From: Russula earlei
Lineage: Eukaryota > Basidiomycota > Agaricomycetes > Russulales > Russulaceae
Length of the DNA stretch: 19,686 nucleotides
Reading direction: 5' to 3'
Assembly (NCBI GenBank): GCA_025769875.1
Contig: JAGFNK010000865.1
Coordinates: 1-19,686 of the forward strand
Below are positions 1 to 10,398 of this stretch, in pieces. The notes under the pieces are model-generated. The model did not search any database. It was not told the DNA's origin and saw only the letters and a program-made list of their open reading frames with translations. Each line of letters opens with the position of its first letter. Position 1 is the first letter of the stretch. A program made the translations under genes and the position numbers.

Positions 1-59
1 CTCACCACGAGTCGACCTGACATCTACGTCTTTACATCTATCCGCCACCCCTCGGTAAG
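1..59 (+). other. Probable 3' part of an intron of the flippase gene
   Basis: The flippase reading frame begins just after an AG at 58-59, and an in-frame TAA lies at 56-58, so the bases before it are not coding in that frame. A branch-point-like CTGAC lies near 16-20. The upstream exon is outside the window. The intron assignment is inferred from the protein match starting at [10 protein letters not shown]. Confidence 0.55.
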
Positions 60-3000
60 GCTTCCTCGTGACGTACATCGCGCCGCTCTCCTTCGTGCTC
101 CTCGTCACGATGGGCAAGGAAGCCTACGACGACTACAAACGCAATCGGCGGGACCGCGAAGCCAACTCTGCGCGCTACCTCGTGCTCACCTCGAACTCCT
201 CATCTGCCACTGACGACGAGGAGTTGTCGCACGCCCTGCTCGAAGGCAACCTCCCTCCCACGCGCGCGGTCCCGTCCTCTTCGATACGCGTAGGCGACCT
301 CGTGCTGTTGGAGAAGAACCAGCGGGTGCCCGCCGATCTGGTGCTCCTCCGCACCTCGGATTCGTCTGGAACGTGCTTCATCCGCACGGATCAGCTTGAC
401 GGCGAGACGGATTGGAAGCTGCGGGTCGCTGTCCCAGCCACCCAGAAGCTGCCATCCGATCAAGAACTGCTGAACCTCGATGCCGAGATCTACGGTACAT
501 CCGTCACGAACGATAGCTCTCCTTCTCCACTCACACTCCTTTTCCCTCAGCGGATGCGCCCAGCAAGGACATTCACACCTTCATTGGCACCTTCACGATC
601 AATACGCCACCGGGCGTATCTTCCGACGAGGTTCCGATGGTCCAAGTGCCCACAGTCGAGCCGCTCTCAGCGGAGAATGTGCTATGGGCGAATACTGTGC
701 TCGCTGCGGGCTCCGCTATCGGATTTGTGGTCTATACTGGGTCTGAGACACGGGCTGTGATGAACACGAGTCATCCGCAGACGAAAGTTGGGCTGTTGGA
801 CCTGGAGATTAGCCAGCTCGCGAAGGTGTGTCCTTCGCCTTTGCACGAGAGCTGGCACTGATGGTGTGACTGAAGATCCTGTGCGCGGTTTCTTTCGTGC
901 TATCAGTCGCGCTTGTTGCCTTGAACGGGTTCCGTGGATTCTGGTATATCTACGTGTTTCGTTTTTGATTTTATTCTCGTCAATCATCCCTATCAGGTGT
1001 CTGCGTCTAGATGGAAGTGAACTATCAGAATCTTTTTTTATATATTTTAAACTAGTTTACGGGTGAATCTGGACATGGGCAAGACGGTGTACGCACATCT
1101 CATTATGAACGACAACTCGATCCCTGGCACAATCGTACGGACGAGCACTTTACCTGAAGAACTCGGGCGAATCGAGTATCTTCTCAGCGACAAGACTGGC
1201 ACCTTGACTCAGAATGGTAACACTCACCAAACTTATAGCATATCCTCTCTTAATAGCCGTTTTTCCGCAGAGATGGAAATGAAAAAGCTTCATATGGGTA
1301 CAATGTCGTTTGGTTATGACACGATGGACGAAGTTGTCCACCAACTCAACACCGCCTTCGGGGCAGACGGTGAGCCTTATCCTGCCCTGCCCACCATTTC
1401 AGGTTTGCTCAAACTCCCATCAAGTCACATCAAGCCAAACAAGACACGGCTCATTTTCGACTGGTGTGCAACTGGCAACCCGTGGCCGACGCGACATATC
1501 CGCCCGCGTCCGTGACTTCGTCCTCAGCCTCGCAGTTGTGCCACAATGTAATTTTTGCAACACCTGCTGCACATCGTCCTTCATGAGGACTCCTATCTCC
1601 AGGTTACTCCCGTTACCAACGACGATGGCTCGGTAACTTATCAGGCGTCCTCACCTGACGAAGTTGCCATCGTCAAGTGGACTTCGTCCGTCGGGTTGTG
1701 TTGTTGTGTATGTGTTGTTGTTTGTTGTAACGCTCACATTCCGTGACCGCACGTGTTCGAGCTAAGAACACCTTCTGGGAGCACTCTCACATACGACGTT
1801 CTCGAAATATTCCCTTTTACGTCTGAATCCAAGCGCATGGGCATCGTCGTGCGCGATACCGCCTCTGGCGAAGTCTCTTCCTCCAAAAGGGCGCGGACGT
1901 CGTCATGGCGCGGATCGTGCAAACGCAACGACTGGCTCGAAGAGGAGACAGCCAACATGGCTCGCGAGGGCTTGCGCACGCTCGTTGTTGGGCGGCGCAA
2001 GCTCTCCGAGGCAACCTACGAGGGCTTCAAGACGCGTTACCACGCTGCGAGTCTGCGACTCGAGGGCCGCAACGAGGCAATGGCCGCCGTTGTTGCTGAC
2101 ACGCTCGAGCGGGACCTCGAGCTGCTCGGGTTGACGGGCGTCGAGGACAAGTTGCAGGACGACGTCCGTGGGACACTCGAGCTGCTGCGGAATGCGGGTA
2201 TCAAGATATGGATGCTCACCGGGGACAAGATTGAGACTGCCACGGTCATCGCGATCTCGACCAAGCTTGTTGCTCGCAATCAGTACATCCACCAGGTTGC
2301 CAAACGTTCGTTTTTTTTCTTTGCCGACATGACATGACGCGCTGATTCCGACCGCAGTCAAGACGGCAGAAGAGGTCCAGCACGAGCTGGACTTTTTACA
2401 GAATAAGCATGACTGCTGTCTCGTCATCGATGGCGAGTCGCTCCAGGTAAGGAAGCCCCGCCGTCAACGGATCACATGGAATGTCTCACCCACATTCCCG
2501 CAGCTCTGTCTTAGTTTGTTTAAGAACGAGTTTATCGAGATCACGACAAAGCTCTCTGCTGTTGTCGCGTGTCGATGCTCGCCGACTCAGAAAGCAGACA
2601 TTGCCCGGCTTATCCGGAGCTTCACGAAGAAGCGGGTATGCTGCATCGGAGATGGGGGGGCAACGACGTGAGCATGATCCAAGCTGCCAATGTTGGTACG
2701 TGCGTGCTTCGTCCGGCCCTTGTTGGTGCTGGCGTGCTCACCGATATATACCCATCCCTTCCTACCCGGTAGGCGTCGGCATCGTCGGAAAGGAAGGCAA
2801 GCAGGCCTCCCTCGCGGCAGACTTTTCTGTGACGCAGTTCAGCCACCTGACCAAGCTCCTTCTCTGGCACGGCCGCAACTCGTACCGACGTTCGGCCAAG
2901 CTGGCGCAGTTCGTCATTCACCGCGGGCTCATCATCTCAGTCATGCAGGCCGTCTTCTCTTCCATATTCTACTTTGCGCCCATCGCGCTCTACCAGGGGT

Positions 3001-3820
3001 GGCTCATGGTCGGCTACGCGACGATCTACACAATGGCTCCAGTGTTCTCGCTCGTGCTGGACCGCGATTTGAACGAAGATCTTGCGCTGTCTTATCCTGA
3101 GCTTTACAAGGAACTGACCAAGGTGCGCCGAGTCGGCTAATAGCGAAGGAATCAGACCGGTGTATGCTCACTTACGAATTCACCTGTTAGGGACGAGCCT
3201 TATCTTACAAGACCTTCTTCATCTGGCTCACGATCAGCGTCTACCAAGGTGCGTTCCATCCATCGTCGTGAAGAAACAACATCATGCCGCCTTCTTTCCC
3301 GTCTCGCAGGGGCTGCAATCATGATCATCGCACTTGTTCTTTTTGAGAACGAGTTTTGAACATAGTGGCCATCACGTTCACTGCGCTGATCGTGAATGAA
3401 CTCATCATGGTTGCACTGGATATCACGATTTGGTACGTCCGGTCTCTCTCTCCTCCCTTGGGTCTTTGTCTTTGACGCGGAATTTGTCGTTGGTCCATCG
3501 CAGGCACATTTACATGATCGTCTCGGAAGTCGTTACCCTCGGCATCTACGCCTTCAGCATGGTCTTCCTTCCGGAATACTTTGGTGCGTCCGGATGTCCA
3601 CCTGTTACCCTCCCCGTCCTCGCGGCGTGTCCGTCCTGCTGAGCGCTATACGTCTTCCCACCACTTGTCACTCTTTTGCTTGTCAGATCTGTCGTTTGTG
3701 GTCTCGGTGCGGTTCGGGTGGAAAGTGGCGGTTATCGTCGCGGGTGAGCGGCGTTGGCCCCTGTGGATCATCAAGGTGATCAAGAGTCGGATCGCGCCCG
3801 AGGCCACGACGAAACTGTAG
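60..3820 (+). CDS. NEO1: Neo1/ATP9-type P4-ATPase (phospholipid flippase), 5'-partial, frame disrupted
   Basis: P4-ATPases of the Neo1/ATP9 class move aminophospholipids to the cytosolic leaflet of Golgi and endosomal membranes. Inferred exons: 60-494, 551-825, 876-996, 1056-1216, 1271-1369, 1425-1547, 1603-1698, 1730-2305, 2358-2446, 2504-2695, 2773-3122, 3191-3248, 3310-3432, 3504-3583, 3687-3820. Visible in order: end of M2 ([19 protein letters not shown]), actuator loop [12 protein letters not shown]3-M4 with FSSIIPIS and LRVNLDMGK, phosphorylation site DKTGTLTQN, Neo1-like [17 protein letters not shown], nucleotide-binding [15 protein letters not shown] and [19 protein letters not shown], the GDGxND hinge region, then the C-terminal membrane helices. 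About 970 codons are present; the family usually has about 1,100-1,200, so the N terminus lies off the left edge. The LHMGT and DTMDE motifs and the short C-terminal tail favour Neo1 over Drs2/Dnf types. Seven small indels and one 31-nt insertion break the frame (see findings); catalytic motifs are otherwise intact. Confidence 0.93.
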
Positions 3821-5774
3821 AGTGTGATGACGCGACGACGGGGCGTGCGTGCAGGTGGGCTCGAGCCCCCATGACGACTTGATGTAACTTATTGTTTACA
3901 TAGGCGTATGAACCGTAAAAATGGACAGTTATCTTTATATTCTCTGCGATGGAATCTCTTCTTCAACTGTCCCGCCACACCCTCTGCGCAGATGTTCTGC
4001 AAAAAAAGGACAAAGCTCGGTCTGCAGGTGCGGATCAAGAGAGATTGCAGTAGGACTTTGTCTTGTTCCGCACGGATTATCGCAGAGCGGTGGACTATCA
4101 CCCGGAGGCGCTTTGGGCCTAACGGACTGTGTTTCTGACTCGTGTGAACCCCTGACGACCCACATCGATCTGACAGCCTGGCCCTTGTTTATGGTGCGTA
4201 CCTGTGGTGGTGGAGCCTCCTTTTGGCGTCTTACTAGGGCAAGTGTCATCCGGGCATTGCTTCTCGGCCTGATGATGGCCCTGGTCATCCAAGTGCCTGG
4301 CCGCCGCCATGGCTTGGTACCCGGCGGCGCCTCTGGGGCCACGGGCAGTGCGGGGGCCACCTCGAGGTCGAAGGTGGATAGCATGGACCGGGGGTGCCGT
4401 TCGGTGCCCTACGGGAACGTGTGTTTCTTTAGAACGCACTCGGTGCGAAGAGCACAGCGGCGTGGAATGGATCGGTGCGGTGCCCGTGCCAAACTCGAAT
4501 GTTAAAAAAAAAAGACTGGATTGGGATCTGCAGGGATGTTGTTTGTCGAGGCCGTGATGGGCACCCCAGAATGCCCAGAGTCCTATTCGAAATTGATCAG
4601 GAATGTCATCACTTGGGGGACCTGATGGTGGGGTGATGGTCCGGGCCGGTGTTCCTTTTCACTACACTCACCGTTCGGGGCTCTGGGGAGGACGACGATG
4701 CGTTCAAGTGACATCTCTTTCTCTCCGATCTTGGCGATGGGGTATCACCCCTCCTACAGCGAGCTCGTATTTTCCTGGCATCGTTTCACAAGACCCACAA
4801 CCCTCTCGAATCCGGGTGGAGTGCCGTGGGATGGGCCCCACTGAGAGCGCCTCTCTTCTTCCCTGAAGGTCCTCCTCTACGGCACTCATCGTCAACGAAA
4901 GGTAGTGAGTGTGCTAATAACAGAGAGACTCCAAGATCACAAGGCAAAACGCCTTAATGGCTCACTCCACACATGGACACGCCTCGGGCCACATCGGTGT
5001 AAAACCACAGGTCCAAAAATAGCACAGATGAGAGGATGCCAAAACAGCCAACCACGTTCTGTTGCCATTAGGAGCTCCATGGCGCCCTGGATGATCTTCT
5101 GGTGGCACATCAGCACAGTCTGGAATCTCAGCCTGGAATTCTATACGTACCATGGGAGCAAGGCACTGTACGATCCAAAAGAATGTACAGCATACAAGGA
5201 TCCTCGTTCCATTCCGCCATGTGAGCGCAGAGGCACGATGGCCTACCAAACTTTATGTTGTACTGACAGTTGTATTGACCAAGGCACTTGCGCCTAGCTC
5301 TATAGAGGTATAAGAGGGCAAGGATACCAACATCAACGGCCACTAACATGGTTGTTTTCATCGCACGGACGTCGGGATTGTCATACAATACCAGTCGTCA
5401 GTGTCAGATGACCCACGGCCAGGTTATGCCCACCGAACCGGACAATAGCACGATTGCAAGGCACAGCGACCACCACTACAGGTGAGAGCAAGGGAAACAT
5501 TTGGGTCAGATGGTCGATAGTGACATGTGTGGCTTATATTGCAACCACCAACCAAAGTCCCAGCCGATCACGTGCTGTTCGAAAAGGTATCAGGACACTG
5601 GCCCGCAATTATTGGGATAAAAAAATACGGCCCTGCCTAACGACCGTGATCCTGGGACGCCTACAGCTCTGCGAGAAGAGACCCCAAATCGCATCAAAAT
5701 CCGAGCCCAGAAAGTCGAGCATAGTCGCGCTGGGGTAAGCACATCTGAAATCCTTCAGCTCGGATCCCCGCCTC
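3821..5774. other. Intergenic stretch, no supported gene
   Basis: This is the downstream region of the flippase gene followed by about 1.9 kb without a convincing gene. Open frames of 60-190 codons occur on both strands but overlap one another, lack recognisable motifs and have no splice pattern that joins them. A 12-nt palindrome (GGGCTCGAGCCC) lies at 3857-3868 just after the stop, and an A10 run lies near 4504-4513. No tRNA, rRNA or transposon domain was recognised. Confidence 0.5.
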
Positions 5775-6206
5775 ATGAAGCGCATGTCGTACAGCGAAGC
5801 TGAACAGAACGACGCCGAGGTGGATGAAGTTCTCAGTCTCCCCAGACCTACGCTGCCGGAAACCATCAAACTCATCGCCCGGTTGTGGGAGTGCGAGTTG
5901 AACGACAGCGTTCCGTTTCTGGTTTCCGTGAATAGGATGCAAAGATTGGTCGCTGAGTGGGGAGGGAGTGAAGGAGAGGAGGTTAAAAGAAACGCCCTGG
6001 AGGAGCGCGCCAGGCTCGACGATCGATGGCAGAGAGGACACGATGTCGAGGAAATCCGAGTCGATTCCGACTCGGAGAACGTCTGTTCGATGACCCAAGT
6101 CGCCAGAAGCTCAAATGTCAGTTCGATGATCTGCCCGCTTCACCCAGTCAGGAGGGTCAAGTCCCTCAAGGAGCCTAGCCGGTTTCGGCCACCGTGCAGG
6201 TTGTAG
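5775..6206 (+). CDS. Hypothetical protein or exon, function unknown
   Basis: An open frame of 143 codons starts at an ATG and has a protein-like composition: a hydrophilic start (SYSEAEQNDAEVDEV), a helical-looking centre (LPETIKLIARLWECELND) and a charged segment (KRNALEERARLDDRWQRG). The frame is also open upstream of the ATG as far as an acceptor-like TTCAG at 5754-5758, so this could be an internal or last exon rather than a single-exon gene. No matching upstream exon was found; a donor at 5735 would give an intron of only about 24 nt. The minus strand also has overlapping open frames (5609-5875 and 5694-6098), so the strand is not certain. No domain was recognised. Confidence 0.28.
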   Translation: MKRMSYSEAEQNDAEVDEVLSLPRPTLPETIKLIARLWECELNDSVPFLVSVNRMQRLVAEWGGSEGEEVKRNALEERARLDDRWQRGHDVEEIRVDSDSENVCSMTQVARSSNVSSMICPLHPVRRVKSLKEPSRFRPPCRL

Positions 6207-7620
6207 GTGCAGTCATGGTACACGTCCTCCCCCCCTAAAAATAAGTACTGCAACGGTACGCTGGGCCCGGGCCCACGAAAAAAGCGATGTGCGTAACGCA
6301 GACAACAGTATTGTTCTGCGCGCCAGTGTCAGATGCCAATGCCAATACTTTACTTTTCTTCTCTTTCCAAGACCGCCAGTAAGCGGCGGGTGTAAACAGT
6401 GCCCTAAATGTACAATACCTCGAACAATAACCATTGAACGACGTGGAAGCCCAAGCCATCCCCACGTGGGGATGATATCAACCGTCGTCCTTTACGCAAT
6501 GCGTATCTGCGTACAAAGGGACGGGAGGTGTTGTGACTTGACAGTCTTGTGTTTTTTTTAGTTCGTACCCAGTGGTCGGTGTCGGGCCTGTTGACGGGTC
6601 TATACAACGTTGTGTGAGAGAGAGCGCTGAAACAGATGGTTCGTAGCGAGGCGAATGAATCATCGCACGCGCACAATGTCAAGTGCACTTTTCAAATACC
6701 CTGAAACCCCAACTCACTCGACTCTGGTTTTCATCTCGCCAGCGCCGTACCCGTCCACTGGCACGGCGGCTCAAAGAGACTCCCGCTCGCTCGCTAACCT
6801 TGCGCGTCAACCCGGGCTCTACGTATTGTGAAGTAGCTGGTCGCATTTGCTGGCTCTCCGCCCCTCATCGCTTCACCCGATTATGAGTACAGTATACGCG
6901 CGCCCGTCGATCACAATTCGAATCGACCCATCACCGCCCTCCGAGGTATAATTAATTGCCTCCACGACTGATGTGTTCCGCAGTACAGCCTCCCGCTCGG
7001 CTAGTGTCGGTGTCGGTGCTATCATTCCTTTCAATGGCGCGCTTCCACTTTTTTCTCTCCTCCCTTTCCTTTCGCCGTCCGTTCGATACGCGGGTTCCCC
7101 TCCTCCGGCCTCAATTCCCGGTGAACGATGCCCAGTCATTCTCCGGGAGATCCGCAGAGGCAGACGTAACGCATTGGCTCGACAATTCAATGGCTTGTAT
7201 GTAGCGCGGCGCCCTTCGGCCACGCCCCTCGAGCGCTTCTCGGTGTTTCACGCGCCCTCGCGCCCATTTCTGTCCTTTCCCGTAAGGCGCCACCACCTGG
7301 TCCTTTCAGTGGCCGCCTTCGATCGCAACACGAAAGTCTATTTGTTCGCCATTTTGTGGGACCACTCGCGGATCTGAGCGATTTTTTTTTTTTCCCACAT
7401 TCTCGCTTCTGAGCGCCGCCGACCGACTGGGCTTCTCTCCTTTTCCGGATGAATCATGAATCGTGATCCCTCCCCACGTGGTCCGACCCGAACCCGCTCC
7501 CTGCAGTACTTTATGGCGAGCACCCCTCAGTCAGGGAGGGGGCGGTTAAAGTTTATCATCTCTCTCCCTTTCCTTCCATCAAACCTCCCCACTCTCTTTT
7601 TCCTCCACGCCCCGAACACG
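6207..7620. other. Intergenic stretch and probable promoter of the first MIT gene
   Basis: No gene was recognised. The stretch holds a perfect 14-nt palindrome at 6262-6275 (TGGGCCCGGGCCCA) and a perfect 18-nt palindrome at 6457-6474 centred on CACGTG. From about 7380 the + strand becomes pyrimidine-rich, with a T run at 7382-7394 and repeated CCTTTCC/CTCTCC tracts up to the ATG at 7621. Such CT-rich tracts are common just upstream of filamentous-fungal start codons, so the last 250 nt are likely core promoter and 5' UTR. This promoter call is inference from composition. Confidence 0.4.
6457..6474. promoter_or_regulatory. 18-nt perfect palindrome centred on CACGTG
   Basis: The sequence CATCCCCACGTGGGGATG is its own reverse complement and contains a CACGTG E-box, the core site of bHLH factors in fungi. 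It lies about 1.15 kb upstream of the first MIT gene, far for a fungal promoter element, so any regulatory role is speculative. Confidence 0.3.
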
Positions 7621-8097
7621 ATGCGCGACTCGAAACTCTTGCCTTCTACCCGCCCGTCATCCCCCCCTCGATCATGGAGGCGCACAGTCGCCGACGCTCT
7701 CGCCCTCGCTCAGTCGGCCGTCGAGCTCGACTCGAAGGACACAGACCCGAAGGGTGCGCTGGCCGCATACGCAGAGAGCGTGCGTCGCCTCCGTTGCATC
7801 CTCGCCCGCTTGGAACGCCATGGCGCCTACGCAGAGGCATCCCAGCTATCTGCCATCGTACGTCGTCGTCATCTCCTTTTTCCTATCTTATTCCTGAGTT
7901 CGTGTTGTCGGCTTTTGCGAATGCAGAGCGACGGTTACTCTGAGCGGATGCGCCTGTTGTGCGTGGCGTGTTCGGTACCGCCGCCGCCGTATGACGCCAT
8001 ATCGTTGGACGATTATTCGTGGCGAGCGCCACCACCATCACCACCACCTCCGGTAGCTCTGTTGCCCCCGCCGCCGTACGAGTTTATCCACCAATGA
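7621..8097 (+). CDS. MIT-domain protein with C-terminal PPxY motifs (first of two paralogues)
   Basis: Two exons, 7621-7857 and 7927-8097, encode 135 residues. The 69-nt intron starts GTACGT and ends TGCAG; it has no in-frame stop, so retention would add 23 residues. Residues about 22-92 resemble a MIT domain, a three-helix module that binds C-terminal helices of ESCRT-III proteins: note ALALAQSAVELDS, GALAAYAESVRRL and YSERMRLL. The tail (residues 95-135) is proline-rich and has two PPPPY motifs (residues 97-101 and 126-130), which fit the PPxY ligand of WW domains such as those of Rsp5/NEDD4 ubiquitin ligases. The ATG at 7621 is chosen because it follows a CT-rich leader and leads directly into the domain; an in-frame ATG at 7456 would add 55 unconserved-looking residues. 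The MIT call rests on pattern recognition. The role as an ESCRT-ubiquitin adaptor is inference. Confidence 0.75.
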   Translation: MRDSKLLPSTRPSSPPRSWRRTVADALALAQSAVELDSKDTDPKGALAAYAESVRRLRCILARLERHGAYAEASQLSAIVRRRHLLFPILFLSSCCRLLRMQSDGYSERMRLLCVACSVPPPPYDAISLDDYSWRAPPPSPPPPVALLPPPPYEFIHQ

Positions 8098-9160
8098 AGC
8101 AGGCGAAGACGTTCTTGTAGATTTTTTCATCTCCGTGTAGGAAACAAGGAGGGCGAAGATTCATACCATACATAATCAACCAGTGAGGCATGGTGGAACT
8201 GTATATCTTTCCTTTCCTTTTTTTTTTGTCTTCATATCATTGTGAGGGGCAGGATAACCCCTCTTTTCGATTCGATATCCGAACACTTCGAAGCTGCCCA
8301 TGCTTCGCTTTTGGATCATCGGACCAAATTACGGACAAGTCACCCCCTCACGTTCATTCCGTCACGGTAGCATATGGCCCAACTACGTTACTCGGCCGAC
8401 TAATCATCCTTGTGGATTTGCTCGTGTGATTCTGTGACGGCAGGGACACCTCAATGATAACGCCTGGCCCGGAAGGAGAAGCCCCTTGTATATAACATAT
8501 ACAGTACGGTATCACTGCGTCTGGGAAGACCGCTCTTCCCTTCCCTAGGGTGTTTGACCCATACGTAGCGAAATCCGAGTCGTAACTTTCTCAGGGCTCA
8601 GGGTACTCCTGCCGCAGGGCCATGACAAAACGGCGCATGCGCAAGAGGATTTGGTACCGCGGTACTCACTGTGCCCAACCAACGTTTGCTCACCTCGTTA
8701 ATTGGCGTCGCCTGCGCGCAGGAATCCGTCACTGACTGACCTGCCGGAGCCCGAAACGAACGGACCACCGAGACGAGACGCGACAGAATACATGACGACG
8801 ACGACGATAATGGAAGCACAGTATCAGAAACCGGAAAGGCAGGTGATGATGGTGTGGGTTCGCTCGACGATCGAATTATGATATCTATCTATGATTTTGG
8901 ATCGAGGCGTCAACTCCGCAACCCGAACTTGAACCGCCCAACCGCACGGGATGATCATCATCTCGGGCTCGTCGTTGTCGTTCGTCCGGCTGGTTCGCCG
9001 AGGAGTTGGACGACATCGGTATTCGGTCCGGTGACGGGGGACGGGGGACGGTGTAGTGCTGTGTACAGGTATTCGCTTTTCACGTCCGTGGACCATCGAT
9101 GGACAACGGTGCGGCATCACCATACAGCGACTCGTACTTGGCATGCCAGTACTATCACGA
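8098..9160. other. Intergenic stretch between the MIT genes, left of the MITE
   Basis: No gene was recognised. The first 100-150 nt after the stop at 8097 are probably the 3' UTR of the first MIT gene. A short GAC-type microsatellite lies at 8794-8806. Open frames on both strands (for example 8854-9171 + and 8824-9144 -) overlap each other and show no domain. Confidence 0.45.
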
Positions 9161-9345
9161 CAGGCAAGTAAAATATTCCAAGTGCTGTAAAGTATATTAC
9201 ATAAGTAATGACTTAAGTAGAGCGTGAAAAACGTGACAAAAAATGTTAAATACCGGCGCAGCCTGAAATTAGCCTGGCTAAAAGTTGTGCCGGAATTATT
9301 ATTTAACCTTCACCAGCATTTGGAATATTTTACTTTTATTGCCTG
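9161..9345. mobile_element. MITE-like element with terminal inverted repeats
   Basis: The left end (9161-9187, CAGGCAAGTAAAATATTCCA and seven more bases) and the reverse complement of the right end (9314-9345) match over 26 of 27 positions, apart from a 5-nt insertion in the right copy. The 185-bp unit is much richer in A+T than its surroundings and has no coding capacity, which fits a non-autonomous DNA transposon (MITE). The CAGG ends recall hAT-type termini, but no clear target-site duplication is visible in the flanks (left ...TATCACGA, right CTAAGTTG...), so the superfamily is open. It lies between the two MIT-domain genes, about 1.05 kb upstream of the second. Confidence 0.7.
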
Positions 9346-10398
9346 CTAAGTTGACTTATCCCCTTCCTGCGGTGATTACAATGGCCACTGCACAACGTCC
9401 ACGCAGTATTTCTTCCTTCCTTCCTTGGATTACATGTTAGGCGAAAAAGATAAAGGGAGGAAGGAGGGGCGAACGTGCGCGCAGTGGGACTTTGGCTTTG
9501 TAGTGTAACTCTCACAACACATGAAGAACTAACGATCAAAGCATAAGAATAGGATGGTTTCGGTACGGGACTGTACTTCCCACGTTGCTCTCCGCCCCCC
9601 AATTTTCATCATGGACCTTTGGCTAGCGTCGTTGATGGGTGCGACGCACCCACGTCGCCTCACGCCCGGGTTGGTCGGTCAACGAAGCGAGCTCGGGTCG
9701 GGCCACCGAGTATGGAAGGCTGTGCCTACTCGGGCTTCTGTGGTTTGGTTTGGTCAGGCGGACGACCGACTCGACGACTCGTTGCTGAGATCAGGACCCA
9801 GACAAAATTTTTTTTTGGGACGAGTGACGATCGTGAGGACTCGGAACCAGCGACGGATGCTGTGCCAGGTCAAATGATAAGTTGAGAAAGGGACAGGTAG
9901 TGAACCCCCATTACTCTCTAGCAGACCACAGAAGGGGTCATTTGTCTCGCGGCTGCCCACTCGTCGTGTCTTCTGGTCTCGAACGAATGTTCGATTGAGT
10001 ATTAATATCAGCAGTGCCTGGAAGAAGAACGTCTCCTCTTATCACCTTATTGCTTCCGCAGCGGTTCCTTATCCCTTTATTCCATTTTCCAACCACTTCG
10101 ACCAACTGCACCAACGGTAGATCGAGCCGGCCTACTCTGTCCTTTGTTCCTTACGCAGGTCACAACGAACGGCGAGGCCTCAGGGAGGGTATTATTATTA
10201 CGTCTTTTGTTGCCGCACGAGAGCCGTGCTCCTTAATCGCATGTCAATCCCTCCATTTAATTACCCTGCCCTGTCATCCCGCCCCTCCCCCTCTCCCTCC
10301 TCTCAACCCGCCGTCCAATCTCTTTCCCCGAACTTCTACTTCTCCATCCTTTGACCATTCCTCCGTCCTCCGGCCGAATCCTCCCGCCCCGAAGAACC
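9346..10398. other. Intergenic stretch and probable promoter of the second MIT gene
   Basis: No gene was recognised. From about 10250 the + strand is strongly pyrimidine-rich up to the ATG at 10399, as in front of the first MIT gene, and is probably core promoter and 5' leader. Open frames in this stretch overlap on both strands and carry no domain. Confidence 0.4.

Noticed and set aside
1370..1402. A 33-nt intron in the flippase gene
   Set aside because: It would leave the following sequence in the wrong frame and is too short. The 55-nt alternative 1370-1424 restores the frame into [13 protein letters not shown].
4905..5388. Overlapping open frames on both strands
   Set aside because: No transposon or gene motif could be found in any frame, and composition does not favour a strand.
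7456..7620. An upstream in-frame ATG for the first MIT gene
   Set aside because: It lies in the CT-rich leader, adds residues with no resemblance to the paralogue, and the ATG at 7621 fits the domain and promoter better.
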